64,000 nt of DNA from positions 1,597,339 to 1,661,338 of the forward strand of contig OX638329.1 in NCBI GenBank assembly GCA_951812755.1, in the 5' to 3' direction. The translations under genes and the position numbers were made by a program. The DNA comes from an uncultured Latescibacterota bacterium. GTDB lineage: Bacteria > Latescibacterota > UBA2968. Below are positions 1-7,962 of this stretch, in pieces (the stretch's first letter is position 1; the number at the start of each line of letters is the position of its first letter). The notes beneath the pieces are model-generated. The model was given only the letters and a program-made list of their open reading frames with translations, did no database searches and was not told the origin of the DNA.

Positions 1-1
1 T

Positions 2-763
2 GTGGATCAGATTGCTATGGGCGAGGTGTGTTGCGAGGCGGGTAGAGCAGCGGCTGAGTGGGTGATTTGCGCGGTTGATCTGGCGATGGCGAGTCGCATT
101 GACGGTATTGTGACGGCGCCTTTGAATAAGGAGGCGATGAATTTGGCGGGTTATCCCTACGCAGGGCATACGGAATTGTTGGCTGAGAAATCAGGTGCAG
201 GACGCGCACATCTCATGCTGGTCTCCAATCGCATGAATGTGTCGCATGTGACGGGGCATATTGCGTTGCACGAGGTTCCCGATAGGCTTACGGTCGATCT
301 GATTTACGATACGATTCGGCTGACCCGCGATGTGCTTATCGGCATGGGGAAATCAGATCCCAGGGTTGCGGTATGCGGGTTAAATCCACACGCGGGCGAG
401 AATGGTTTGTTTGGTAGCGAAGATGCGGAGATCGTGCGTCCGGCTGTTGAAAAGGCTTTGAGCGAAGGCTGGCGCATTGATGGGCCTCTGCCTGCGGATA
501 CGACTTTTTTGAAGGCCTACAATGGGCTGTACGATGGCGTGGTGGCGATGTATCACGATCAAGGCCATGTGCCCGCAAAACTGGTGGCGTTTGACGAGGC
601 CGTCAATGTGACTCTGGGCCTGCCGATTGTGCGGGCGTCTGTGGATCACGGTACGGCTTATGATATCTCGGGCAAGGGCGTTGCCAAATCCGTGAATATG
701 TTGCAGGCGATTCGCGTGGGGAGTAAGTTGGCGATTTATAGAAGTTTGAAGTGTGAAGTGTGA
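2..763 (+). CDS. pdxA: 4-hydroxythreonine-4-phosphate dehydrogenase, 5' end cut by window
   Basis: PdxA oxidises 4-phosphohydroxy-L-threonine in the cytosol during pyridoxal-phosphate synthesis. Only the last 253 residues are in the window; the family is about 330 residues, so the N-terminus lies upstream and the GTG at position 2 need not be the start. The three metal-ligand histidines of the family are visible: GHTELL (His56 counted from position 2), YHDQGH (His185) and DHGTAY (His216). The family segment GLNPHAGENG is also present. The ends of the active site are therefore complete. It is followed after a short gap by a convergent ridA gene. Identification is firm. Confidence 0.95.
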   Translation: MDQIAMGEVCCEAGRAAAEWVICAVDLAMASRIDGIVTAPLNKEAMNLAGYPYAGHTELLAEKSGAGRAHLMLVSNRMNVSHVTGHIALHEVPDRLTVDLIYDTIRLTRDVLIGMGKSDPRVAVCGLNPHAGENGLFGSEDAEIVRPAVEKALSEGWRIDGPLPADTTFLKAYNGLYDGVVAMYHDQGHVPAKLVAFDEAVNVTLGLPIVRASVDHGTAYDISGKGVAKSVNMLQAIRVGSKLAIYRSLKCEV

Positions 764-798
764 AGAAGCACCCGTCTGGGGGTGTTGGGTGGGCCTTC

Positions 799-1176
799 TC
801 ACTTCATACCTGCAATGACGTCGAGGAGTATGAGGTGTGCGCCGGTATCGCCGAAGATGGGCGTGCGTGTAGGGGCGTTGTCGGGGAAAAATTCGGCGTA
901 GGCGTCGTTGAAGTCCGAAAAGAGAGAGCGATCCTGGAGGATGACGGTTACTTTTAGAACGTTGTCGAGCGATGTTCCCGCGTCTTCGAGTATGCCCGCG
1001 ATATTGGTGAGTATGCACCGGGTTTGCGTTTTGATATCGTCTCCGACAATTTCATCGGTTTCTGGATCAACCGGGGGTTGAGCAGAGATGAAGATGAGAT
1101 CGCCGTAGATTATGGCTTGGGAGTAGGGGAATTTGGGGATGTTGCCGCGTTTGCTGGTGAAGGGTTGTTTTTTCAT
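799..1176 (-). CDS. RidA/YjgF family protein (reactive intermediate deaminase-like)
   Basis: This 125-residue protein has the length and fold signature of the RidA family, small trimeric cytosolic proteins that hydrolyse reactive enamine/imine intermediates formed by PLP enzymes. Visible features are the YSQAI segment near residue 18, the ISAQPPVDP segment and the C-terminal APTRTPIFG segment containing the family arginine. Its start is supported by an AAGGAG ribosome-binding site 6 bases upstream on the - strand. It converges on pdxA. The PLP link between the two is suggestive, but they are on opposite strands. Substrate cannot be read from sequence. Confidence 0.85.
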   Translation of the reverse strand: MKKQPFTSKRGNIPKFPYSQAIIYGDLIFISAQPPVDPETDEIVGDDIKTQTRCILTNIAGILEDAGTSLDNVLKVTVILQDRSLFSDFNDAYAEFFPDNAPTRTPIFGDTGAHLILLDVIAGMK

Positions 1177-1212
1177 TGTTGTCTCCTTTTGGGAATGAAT
1201 GGTGAACGTTTA

Positions 1213-1224
1213 AATATAATTCTC
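1213..1224 (-). promoter_or_regulatory. Possible promoter element upstream of the RidA gene
   Basis: On the - strand the sequence GAGAATTATATT contains a -10-like TATATT, 37 bases upstream of the ridA start. The identical 12-mer lies upstream of cysK (13867-13878). No convincing -35 box is visible, so this is a weak call. Confidence 0.3.
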
Positions 1225-1323
1225 TATGAAAAAAATAAAAGGTTTAGATATGGGATGGGAGATGGGAACGTTCTGGCGTATTGGGTGGTCTAAGGATTAG
1301 TGCTAAAAAAATAGGAATGCGCT

Positions 1324-1803
1324 TTGGATATTTCAACCCAACGATCTCGAAGAGAAGACGCCGACCTGCTTCGGCGTTTTGTTCTCGTTATTTTGATAAT
1401 GGGAATTGTCGGCACGGGAGCCGAGCTTGTTCTCCTTGAACATATAGAGGATTTCTGGCAGTGGGTGCCCCTCGTGCTCTTTGTGGCGGCACTTCCATGC
1501 GCCGGCTGGCTCTTTGTCTCGCCTGGCGTGGTGAGTGTCCGCGTTTTTCAGATTGTTATGGTGTTGTTCGTTGTTTCGGGTTTTGTCGGTCAGTGGCTTC
1601 ACTACAAGGGAAATGTCGAGTTCGAGTTGGAGATGTATCCATCCCGCAGCGGACTTGAGCTTGTCTGGGAAGCTCTGGGCGGTGCCACTCCGTCGCTGGC
1701 ACCAGGTACGATGACGCTTCTCGGATTGCTCGGTTTAGCGGTTTGTTTTCGCCACCCCGGTTTGAGGGCTGGCGGAATGGGAAATTCTCAGGAGGGAACA
1801 TGA
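1324..1803 (+). CDS. Hypothetical four-helix membrane protein
   Basis: I do not recognise this 159-residue protein. It starts at TTG and shows four hydrophobic stretches (about residues 16-36, 44-63, 69-89 and 123-145), so it is probably an inner-membrane protein with a short charged N-terminus. The segment between helices 3 and 4 contains a hydrophilic loop. Its stop codon overlaps the start of the next gene in an ATGA, so it is almost certainly translated together with the exported helix-hairpin-helix protein and the dioxygenase that follow. No catalytic motif is visible. Confidence 0.7.
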   Translation: MDISTQRSRREDADLLRRFVLVILIMGIVGTGAELVLLEHIEDFWQWVPLVLFVAALPCAGWLFVSPGVVSVRVFQIVMVLFVVSGFVGQWLHYKGNVEFELEMYPSRSGLELVWEALGGATPSLAPGTMTLLGLLGLAVCFRHPGLRAGGMGNSQEGT

Positions 1804-2471
1804 ATATTTGTGGAAGAAGCGTGAAGTTTATCAATATGGCGGTGTTACTCGTGTGTTTTTCGCTGGTCTGGGGTTTTGGTAGGTCGAATGCGGAAGAAGC
1901 CGCGAGTAGCGCGATGGTGGTTGTCAATCCGAATCTCGCGGGTGCCGATGATCTCGGCGCGCTTCCCGGGATGAGCAAAGGACTCGTTGACTCGATTATG
2001 GCGCAACGCCCGTTCCTCGGTATGGAAGCATTGCACCCGGTTGTCACACAGCATCTTGGCGAGGAGGAGGTTGAAAAACTCTACGTTCAGATGTTTATTC
2101 CGATTAATCTGAATACCGCCAGCGAGGAGGAGATTCTTCTGGTGCCTGGCGTGGGAAAACGGATGGCGCACGAGTTTGAGGAGTACCGCCCTTATACGGC
2201 TATCGCCCAATGGCGACGTGAGATAGGTAAGTACGTAGATGATACCGAGGTTGCGCGGATGGAGAAGTATGTTTTTGTGCCTATTGATTTGAACACCGCT
2301 ACCAGAGAAGAAATCCTCGCCGTTCCCGGCGTGGGAAGGCGGATGGCACGCGAATTTCAGGAGTATCGTCCGTATGTGAGTATGGAGCAGTTCCGGCGCG
2401 AGATTGGCAAGTACGTCGATGATGGCGAGGTCGCACGTCTGGAACGGTATGTAGAAATAAGGAGGCAGTGA
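1800..2471 (+). CDS. Exported helix-hairpin-helix repeat protein (ComEA-like)
   Basis: This protein of 223 residues has an N-terminal signal peptide (hydrophobic core about residues 12-25, ending near SNAEEA) followed by helix-hairpin-helix units of the ComEA type. The second and third units are a clear internal duplication of about 61 residues. Both carry an LNTA...EEIL..PGVG.RMA core followed by a nearly identical REIGKYVDD segment. HhH units usually bind DNA non-specifically through the backbone. The ATG at 1800 overlaps the upstream stop (ATGA), and its own stop shares one base with the downstream ATG. comEC is encoded 30 kb away, so a role in DNA uptake is possible but unproven. Confidence 0.75.
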   Translation: MNICGRSVKFINMAVLLVCFSLVWGFGRSNAEEAASSAMVVVNPNLAGADDLGALPGMSKGLVDSIMAQRPFLGMEALHPVVTQHLGEEEVEKLYVQMFIPINLNTASEEEILLVPGVGKRMAHEFEEYRPYTAIAQWRREIGKYVDDTEVARMEKYVFVPIDLNTATREEILAVPGVGRRMAREFQEYRPYVSMEQFRREIGKYVDDGEVARLERYVEIRRQ

Positions 2472-3166
2472 TGTCTGTTAATCGCCGACGTTTTCTTTAT
2501 CAATCCGCTGCATTGGGTGCGGCGGTTTTTGTGACGCCAGGGGTTTTTGCCGAGCAACTGACGCTTACGCCCCGGCAGACCGAGGGTCCGTTTTATCCGG
2601 ATAAGATGCCGCTGGATGTCGATAATGATCTCGTGATAATCAACGATGCGATTACGCCCGCAGTGGGGGAGATTACGCATTTGACCGGGCGCGTTCTGGA
2701 TGTGAATGCCAATCCCGTAAAGAATGCCATAGTGGAGATCTGGCAGGTTGATCGCAATGGCGTTTATATTCATACCGAGGCTCCGCGGCGCAATAGGCGG
2801 GACACAAATTTTCAGGGTTTTGGGCGTTTTGAAACGGGATCTACGGGTGAATACCGCTTTCGGACGATTAAGCCCGTGCGGTACAGGGGGTCGCGAACCG
2901 CTCATATTCATTTTGCGATTAATAAAAATGGGCACCGGATTTTGACGTCGCAGATGTACGTGAAAGACAATCCGGACAATGAGTGGGATTCTATATTCAG
3001 GAATACTGGTCGCGCGTCTCACGATTTGCTGTCCGTGCCGTTTAAGCCGTTGCCAGGATCTGAGGTTGGCGAATTGACGGCAAATTTTGATATTGTGATT
3101 GGCGAGACACCCGAAGATCGGGGAAATGACCGCGGACGACGAGGCCGGCGACGCGGGTGGTGGTAA
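2471..3166 (+). CDS. Tat-exported intradiol ring-cleavage dioxygenase
   Basis: Member of the protocatechuate 3,4-dioxygenase/catechol 1,2-dioxygenase family, which opens catechol rings between the hydroxyls using non-haem Fe(III). A twin-arginine signal (NRRRFLYQS) heads the 231-residue protein, suggesting export. The four expected iron ligands are visible: Tyr in RNGVYIH, Tyr in KPVRYRG, and both His of AHIHF. The ATG at 2471 is preferred over the in-frame GTG at 2468 because the AAGGAGG ribosome-binding site is then correctly spaced. The C-terminus ends in an unusual Arg/Gly-rich tail (RGRRGRRRGWW). The natural substrate is unknown. Confidence 0.85.
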   Translation: MSVNRRRFLYQSAALGAAVFVTPGVFAEQLTLTPRQTEGPFYPDKMPLDVDNDLVIINDAITPAVGEITHLTGRVLDVNANPVKNAIVEIWQVDRNGVYIHTEAPRRNRRDTNFQGFGRFETGSTGEYRFRTIKPVRYRGSRTAHIHFAINKNGHRILTSQMYVKDNPDNEWDSIFRNTGRASHDLLSVPFKPLPGSEVGELTANFDIVIGETPEDRGNDRGRRGRRRGWW

Positions 3167-3269
3167 AAAAATGCGTGTCTTGACGAAATAAGCGTTTTTG
3201 GCTATTCTTCTTGTGTTGATGGTTCACCCCGGCGACTTTGGTAAAAAGCTCTGACCAAGGATTTGCTTA

Positions 3270-3671
3270 ATGCAGAGAAAACCCGAGATTGTTTTCCGGG
3301 CAATGCAAGAGGATTCTGATGGTAAACCGCGGACGGGAAATTCGGCAATAACATTAGGAGTTCGCATTGAGGGAAGCCATGCTGATATTCTTATTGATAG
3401 TCAAGGACAAGTACATCCAGAGACAGGCGGGATGTCCGTAACGCCTGATGATTATAGACGACTACCGAACCACAGATTGCCTGAATCTCTGGGCGGCAGA
3501 GGACGCCATCCTATTTTTTCTTTTCAAGTCGCCAGTTTACCTTCTTCTTTAATGCTGCGTAGAGATAAACCAGGCCACGCGCTTGTTGAACCATCGAAGT
3601 TCTGTTTGTTCGGGGAATATGAGCAGAATTTACGTAGTACCAGAGAAGATTGGGTGAAATGTCATGAGTGA
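3270..3671 (+). CDS. Tse2-like putative toxin
   Basis: This 133-residue protein is not homologous to anything I can name with certainty. Its pattern P-x-TGG-x-SV near the middle, then LP.SL, a basic strand, an H..VEP segment and a Y...L.....W ending is reminiscent of the Tse2 family of ADP-ribosyltransferase-fold toxins. The preceding strand IEGSHADILIDSQGQVH also fits. It overlaps the next gene by 8 bases, as expected for a toxin-antitoxin pair. Both fold and function are inference from motif memory. Confidence 0.5.
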   Translation: MQRKPEIVFRAMQEDSDGKPRTGNSAITLGVRIEGSHADILIDSQGQVHPETGGMSVTPDDYRRLPNHRLPESLGGRGRHPIFSFQVASLPSSLMLRRDKPGHALVEPSKFCLFGEYEQNLRSTREDWVKCHE

Positions 3672-3951
3672 AGCTTTCAAGCGATATCGTTCTTTAGAAC
3701 GCGATCTCATTTATATCCGCTGGCAACATGCAGGATTTGAATCTGATGAAGAAGAGTCGATTTTGGAAGACATGGATGTGGTGTGGTATGAATTGAGCGA
3801 GGAAGAGCAGCAGTTACTATACAGTGAAGGGACGAAGTCTCTAATTCGCGATGCCAGCGCAACATTATCGCATAGCGATTGGGTCGGTGAAGATATCCGG
3901 AGAGATTCTAATTCCAGTACACCGGTTCGCACTCTTAGGGAGGTGGCCTGA
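3664..3951 (+). CDS. Putative antitoxin/immunity partner, helical
   Basis: Small acidic protein of 95 residues, predicted mostly alpha-helical (ERDLIYIRWQH, EEESILEDMDVVWYELSEEE). It overlaps the upstream Tse2-like gene by 8 bases, and its TGA shares one base with the downstream ATG. Small acidic helical partners are typical of Tse2-type neutralisers, but the order (putative toxin first) and lack of a recognised domain leave the role as inference. The C-terminal 25 residues look disordered. Confidence 0.5.
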   Translation: MSEAFKRYRSLERDLIYIRWQHAGFESDEEESILEDMDVVWYELSEEEQQLLYSEGTKSLIRDASATLSHSDWVGEDIRRDSNSSTPVRTLREVA

Positions 3952-4709
3952 TGTATCTTACCGCTCACCGCGTTTACAAAAAAAAACATAATATATGTGG
4001 TATCAACGCTTTCCTCCACCGGCACGAAGATCGTGGTTTTCCCGAAGATATGCGAGAAGATAACTGGGTCATTGACCAAGTCGCTAATGAAAATCCAGGA
4101 AGACCCATTGCGGAATCTTTAGACTTAGTGCCGGGAGGTAATGCAGTTCTCAGCTTTGTCGATATCGTTGGCAGGGAGGGTCTCGCCAAAGATCGCATAC
4201 AGTACTTCCTTGACCAAATGGAACGCGATATTGAACACTATTTTAACGAGACAGGTGTACCCATTACCAAATTTGAATCAGATATCGCCGTTAAATTTGG
4301 AGTCACTTATGGCTTAAATGGAAATGAGGTAAGAGAGTATAAAGCCCTCACGGAACGGGCGATGCGTCTTTTAGAATCGCCGGAGCCTCCCATTATGATG
4401 CAAAAAGCCCCATGGATAGAGATTATATGTACTATTTCCGATCAGAAACGAGTATACAGTTTATCACCAGAGACTGTCGAGAAACTCAAACAGATGCATA
4501 ATAAGTTTTGGGAACCAGTGAGGGTTTTGGATGGTTTAAATTACGGAACAGAGATTGCCTTTAAATCTCTGCACGGTGGCTCGATGAATGATATTGCAAC
4601 GAACTTAACCGGTTTAACGCTTGAACAGATTGATGCACAAGGGGGATTGATACTTTACAATCCAGCTACCCAAAAAAAAATTAAATGGCCTGAGTTGAAG
4701 GAAATATAG
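3951..4709 (+). CDS. Hypothetical protein, third gene of the coupled module
   Basis: A 252-residue soluble protein with no signal peptide, membrane segment or motif I recognise. It begins with a basic segment (VYKKKHNICG), is rich in charged helices around residues 80-140, and ends with strands and a Lys-rich tail. Its ATG shares one base with the stop of the gene before it, so the three genes are coupled. The local base composition is more AT-rich than the flanking operons, which fits acquisition as a module. It may be a regulator, a second effector or a modifier of the toxin pair; nothing visible decides. Confidence 0.55.
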   Translation: MYLTAHRVYKKKHNICGINAFLHRHEDRGFPEDMREDNWVIDQVANENPGRPIAESLDLVPGGNAVLSFVDIVGREGLAKDRIQYFLDQMERDIEHYFNETGVPITKFESDIAVKFGVTYGLNGNEVREYKALTERAMRLLESPEPPIMMQKAPWIEIICTISDQKRVYSLSPETVEKLKQMHNKFWEPVRVLDGLNYGTEIAFKSLHGGSMNDIATNLTGLTLEQIDAQGGLILYNPATQKKIKWPELKEI

Positions 4710-4734
4710 CTCAGGTAGAAATAGAGGATATTTT

Positions 4735-5085
4735 TTGCGACGTTTTACTCACATTGTTATTGTCGCACTGACGCTCATTGGAACGGTTGCGCCCTGTCTG
4801 TGCTGGGCGCATCAGGCTGCGATGCCAGAGTGTCATGCTGCGGCAGAGATGAAAGATTGCTGTTGCAGCAAAGAGGCGACAGTCGATCAGGAGATGCCGG
4901 CGGGCGATGTGGCTGTTTTGCCCGGTGGATGGCAATATCCAAAGTTGGATTTGACTTGTGTGACGTTGTATCCCGCTGTTGTTCTTTCCCAGAGTAATTT
5001 CCTTCCTTTTGTGGCGTATGATCGGCAAGATGTTCTGCGATCACCGCCCGATCTGTACCTTCTCCACGCTACATTTCTCATCTGA
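4735..5085 (+). CDS. Secreted Cys/His-rich protein, probable metal binder
   Basis: Starts at TTG with an AGAGG ribosome-binding site 7 bases upstream. A cleavable signal peptide (about residues 1-25, ending CLCWAHQA) precedes a cluster of potential soft-metal ligands: PECHAAAEMKDCCCSKE. The remaining 60 residues are unremarkable. Position immediately ahead of the CusCBA genes, and the Cys/His cluster, suggest a periplasmic copper or silver sequestering or sensing factor. I recognise no named family; function is inferred from context. Confidence 0.6.
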   Translation: MRRFTHIVIVALTLIGTVAPCLCWAHQAAMPECHAAAEMKDCCCSKEATVDQEMPAGDVAVLPGGWQYPKLDLTCVTLYPAVVLSQSNFLPFVAYDRQDVLRSPPDLYLLHATFLI

Positions 5086-5223
5086 TTTTTCCTTCCTGCG
5101 CTTAAATGGCGTTTGGGGATAGGTGTGTACAAATCGTTCCCCGATTGTCGTTTTTTCTATCGCATGTTTTACAGACTTTTTCCTTTTTAAATACTCTAAA
5201 TACAGATTCTTTGGAGGTGGCTT

Positions 5224-6483
5224 GTGTATGCAATTCGAGCCATGATCGGGCTATGCCTCATGGGTATATCTATTTTGCCTGTGCGGGCAGATGAACTGGA
5301 TCTGGATGCGCTGATTCAGGAGGCTTTGGAAAATAATCCCAATTTGTCGGTTTTGCGGGCGCGGTTGGCGGCTTTTGAAGCAAAAATTCCGCAGGCGGGC
5401 GCGCTGGAAGATCCGTCTTTTCGCTTTGAGGTGAGCAATGTACCGCTGAGTAATTTCAATTTGAGCAGTACGCCGATGAGCGGGAATCAATTTGTGCTCA
5501 GCCAGAAGTTTTCTTTACCGGGAAAACAGCGGGCGCGGGAGCGATCAGCGGAGTTTGCCTCAGATTCTGTTGCATGGCTGTTGCGCGATCGAGAACTGGC
5601 AATTGTCAATGCAGTCAAGCAGCCTTTTTTAGAGTTGGCGTATGTGACCCGCGCTATTGCTATAATGGAAAAGAATCGGGTGTTGTTGCAAGACCTGGTT
5701 CGCATTGCCCGCACGAAATACGCCGTTGGAAAGGGTTTGCAACAGGATGTGTTAAAAGCCCAGGTCTCGCTGTCAGCACTGGATACGCGGTTGATTGCGC
5801 TTCGGGCTGAGAAACAATTGGCAGAGGCGCGTTTGAATCTGGTGTTGAATCGGTCTCCACAAAGTCCTCTGGGCGCGCCGCCAGATACTATTGATCTTTC
5901 GGGCGTGCCGTTGACGGTTGATGCTTTGCAGGCGCAGGCCGATGAGGGGCATCCATCCCTGAAGGCGATGGAGCAATCGATTTTGATGTGGCAGGCGCAG
6001 GTTGAGGTCGCGCAAAAAAATGTTTGGCCGGATATGACGGTGAATTTGGGGTATCGCCAACGTGTATTTACGCCCAATGATCCGGTGAAAGGAAGCGATT
6101 TTATATCTGTTGGTGTGGGCATTCCACTTCCCGTGTTTGGCGGGCGCAAGCAACGCCAGCAGATTGCAGAAGCGCGGGCTAATATGCGAGAGGTTGAGGC
6201 TCAAAAGGCCGCTGAACGCCAGCAGATTCACTACGAGATTCAGCGTCTAATTATTGAGGTCAGGCAACACCGGGAGAGTGCCGAGTTGTTTCGCACGGCG
6301 ATGTTGCCTCAAGCAGAGCAGTCGCTGGCGTCGGCGTTGTCGGGATATCGGGTAGATAAGGTGGATTTTTTGACGTTGTTGAACAATCAGATGACGCTGT
6401 TGAATTTTGAGATCGCACATTATCGACATGTGATTGAGCATGAAAAACGGGTGGCAGATTTGGATGCGGTAGTGGGGCGGTAG
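5224..6483 (+). CDS. cusC: TolC-family outer-membrane factor of Cu/Ag efflux system
   Basis: A 419-residue outer-membrane efflux protein that would form the exit duct for the CusBA pump. It has a signal peptide (to about VRADE, residue 22) and two long helical repeats typical of OEP domains, with LDALIQEALENNPNL at the start of repeat one and the VGIPLPVF turn before the last repeat. The GTG at 5224 is preferred because a GGAGG lies 6 bases upstream; the in-frame ATG at 5242 is too far away. A short palindromic repeat separates it from cusB. Symbol assigned by operon context. Confidence 0.85.
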   Translation: MYAIRAMIGLCLMGISILPVRADELDLDALIQEALENNPNLSVLRARLAAFEAKIPQAGALEDPSFRFEVSNVPLSNFNLSSTPMSGNQFVLSQKFSLPGKQRARERSAEFASDSVAWLLRDRELAIVNAVKQPFLELAYVTRAIAIMEKNRVLLQDLVRIARTKYAVGKGLQQDVLKAQVSLSALDTRLIALRAEKQLAEARLNLVLNRSPQSPLGAPPDTIDLSGVPLTVDALQAQADEGHPSLKAMEQSILMWQAQVEVAQKNVWPDMTVNLGYRQRVFTPNDPVKGSDFISVGVGIPLPVFGGRKQRQQIAEARANMREVEAQKAAERQQIHYEIQRLIIEVRQHRESAELFRTAMLPQAEQSLASALSGYRVDKVDFLTLLNNQMTLLNFEIAHYRHVIEHEKRVADLDAVVGR

Positions 6484-6504
6484 GGGCAGGTTTTAAACCT
6501 GCCC
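6484..6504. repeat. Palindromic intergenic repeat between cusC and cusB
   Basis: A near-perfect palindrome with 10-base arms (GGGCAGGTTT and AAACCTGCCC) around one central base. It begins one base after the cusC stop and would form a strong hairpin in the operon mRNA. A second copy lies at 11187-11207. Confidence 0.8.
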
Positions 6505-6532
6505 GCCCGTCCGTTTAACAAGGAGTTGAGAC

Positions 6533-7933
6533 ATGAAATATCTCCTTCCAATTTTAGTATTGATCGCGGTATTGATCGCGGGATTTGTTGGCGGGGTCTG
6601 GATTTCGGGAGATACGCATATAGAGCAGGATCAGGCGTTGAAAACATATATTTGTCCGATGCATCCGACGGTGGTGTCGGATAAGCCCGGATCTTGTCCA
6701 ATCTGCGGTATGGATCTGGTGGAGAAGAAGATAGATGGTGGGCACGGTCATGAGATGCATGCGGATCGCGAAACATATATTTGTCCGATGCACCCGACGG
6801 TGGTGTCGGATAAGCCGGGCAGTTGTCCAATTTGTGGTATGGATCTGGTGGTGAAGGAGGCTGATGCGTCTTCCGCACAAAATGGAAGCGTGCAGATTGA
6901 TCCCACGACGATTCAGAATATTGGTGTGAAGACGATGGTGATGAAGAAACAGCCTTTGAAGCGTACGGTGCGCGCGGTGGGCAGGGTGGATTATGACGAG
7001 ACGCGGATTATGGATGTGAATAGCAAGATCGCCGGGTGGGTTGAGCAGTTATATGTGGATTATACCGGTCAGTGGGTGGAAAAGGGGCAGCCTTTGCTCG
7101 CGCTTTATAGCCCTGAACTGGTCGCGGCGCAGGAGGAGTATTTGACGGCTCTGGATTATGCGGAGAGAATGCGCGATGGTGCGGTCCGAGAGGTGGCTCA
7201 AAGCGCCGACGATCTGCTCGCTGCTGCGCGGCAGAGGTTGTTGTATTGGGATATTTCGGCGGGGCAGATTGCGGAGTTAAAAAAGATGCGACAGGTTGGG
7301 CGAACAATGCCCATTCTGGCGCCTCGGTCGGGCATTGTGACGCATAAAGATGTGCTGGAGGGCGCGTACATCAGGTCGGGTCAACATCTGTATCGCATTG
7401 CGGATCTGTCGGTGGTGTGGATTTATGCAGATGTGTATGAATACGAGATGCCGTGGATTTCCAAAGGGCAGCGCGCAGAGGTGTCGCTGTCTTATTTGCC
7501 GGGCGAGCAATTTGAGGGCAAAGTGGATTATATTTTTCCGTTTATGAATGAAAAGACGCGCACGGTTCAAGTGCGGATGATTTTTGACAATGCCGACGGT
7601 GCGCTTAAACCGGATATGTATGCCGATGTGGTGATTCGCTCCGAGGTGGGGCGTGAGGGCGTTGTGATACCAGTTCAGGCGGTGATTCATTCGGGGACGC
7701 GCAGGGTTGTTGTGATGGCTCACGGAGATGGCAGGTTTGAACCGCGCGAGATTCATACCGGGGTCGAAACCGAAGATGGCTATGAGGTGCTGCGCGGGCT
7801 AAATCCGGGGGAAGAGATTGTGACTTCGGCGCAGTTTTTGATCGATTCAGAGAGCAATTTAAAGGCTGCACTGGCGGGGATGCGTGGAGACCCTGTGAAA
7901 CATGGTGGACATGGCGGACATGGTGGACATTGA
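6533..7933 (+). CDS. cusB: RND periplasmic adaptor with duplicated heavy-metal-binding domain
   Basis: Membrane-fusion protein of 466 residues linking the pump to the outer-membrane duct. It has an N-terminal membrane anchor/signal (residues 4-24) followed by two nearly identical heavy-metal-binding domains, residues 39-63 and 82-106. Each has a CPMHP and a CPICGM motif, separated by a His-rich linker. The barrel-sandwich and beta-barrel regions follow, and the protein ends in a GGHGGHGGH tail. Most CusB-like adaptors have one such domain; the duplication, nearly identical at DNA level 126 bases apart, looks recent. AAGGAG supports the ATG at 6533. It sits between cusC and cusA. Confidence 0.9.
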   Translation: MKYLLPILVLIAVLIAGFVGGVWISGDTHIEQDQALKTYICPMHPTVVSDKPGSCPICGMDLVEKKIDGGHGHEMHADRETYICPMHPTVVSDKPGSCPICGMDLVVKEADASSAQNGSVQIDPTTIQNIGVKTMVMKKQPLKRTVRAVGRVDYDETRIMDVNSKIAGWVEQLYVDYTGQWVEKGQPLLALYSPELVAAQEEYLTALDYAERMRDGAVREVAQSADDLLAAARQRLLYWDISAGQIAELKKMRQVGRTMPILAPRSGIVTHKDVLEGAYIRSGQHLYRIADLSVVWIYADVYEYEMPWISKGQRAEVSLSYLPGEQFEGKVDYIFPFMNEKTRTVQVRMIFDNADGALKPDMYADVVIRSEVGREGVVIPVQAVIHSGTRRVVVMAHGDGRFEPREIHTGVETEDGYEVLRGLNPGEEIVTSAQFLIDSESNLKAALAGMRGDPVKHGGHGGHGGH

Positions 7934-7962
7934 AGCGCGTATTTTGAGGGGGTCGGAACGCG

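Noticed and set aside
380-1018. - strand ORF of 212 codons over pdxA and ridA
   Set aside because: Composition is Arg/His-rich as expected for an antisense shadow, and both genes beneath it are well supported.
6484-6504. Palindrome after cusC as an intrinsic terminator
   Set aside because: No T-tract follows, and cusB with its own ribosome-binding site begins 29 bases later; a repeat is a better description.
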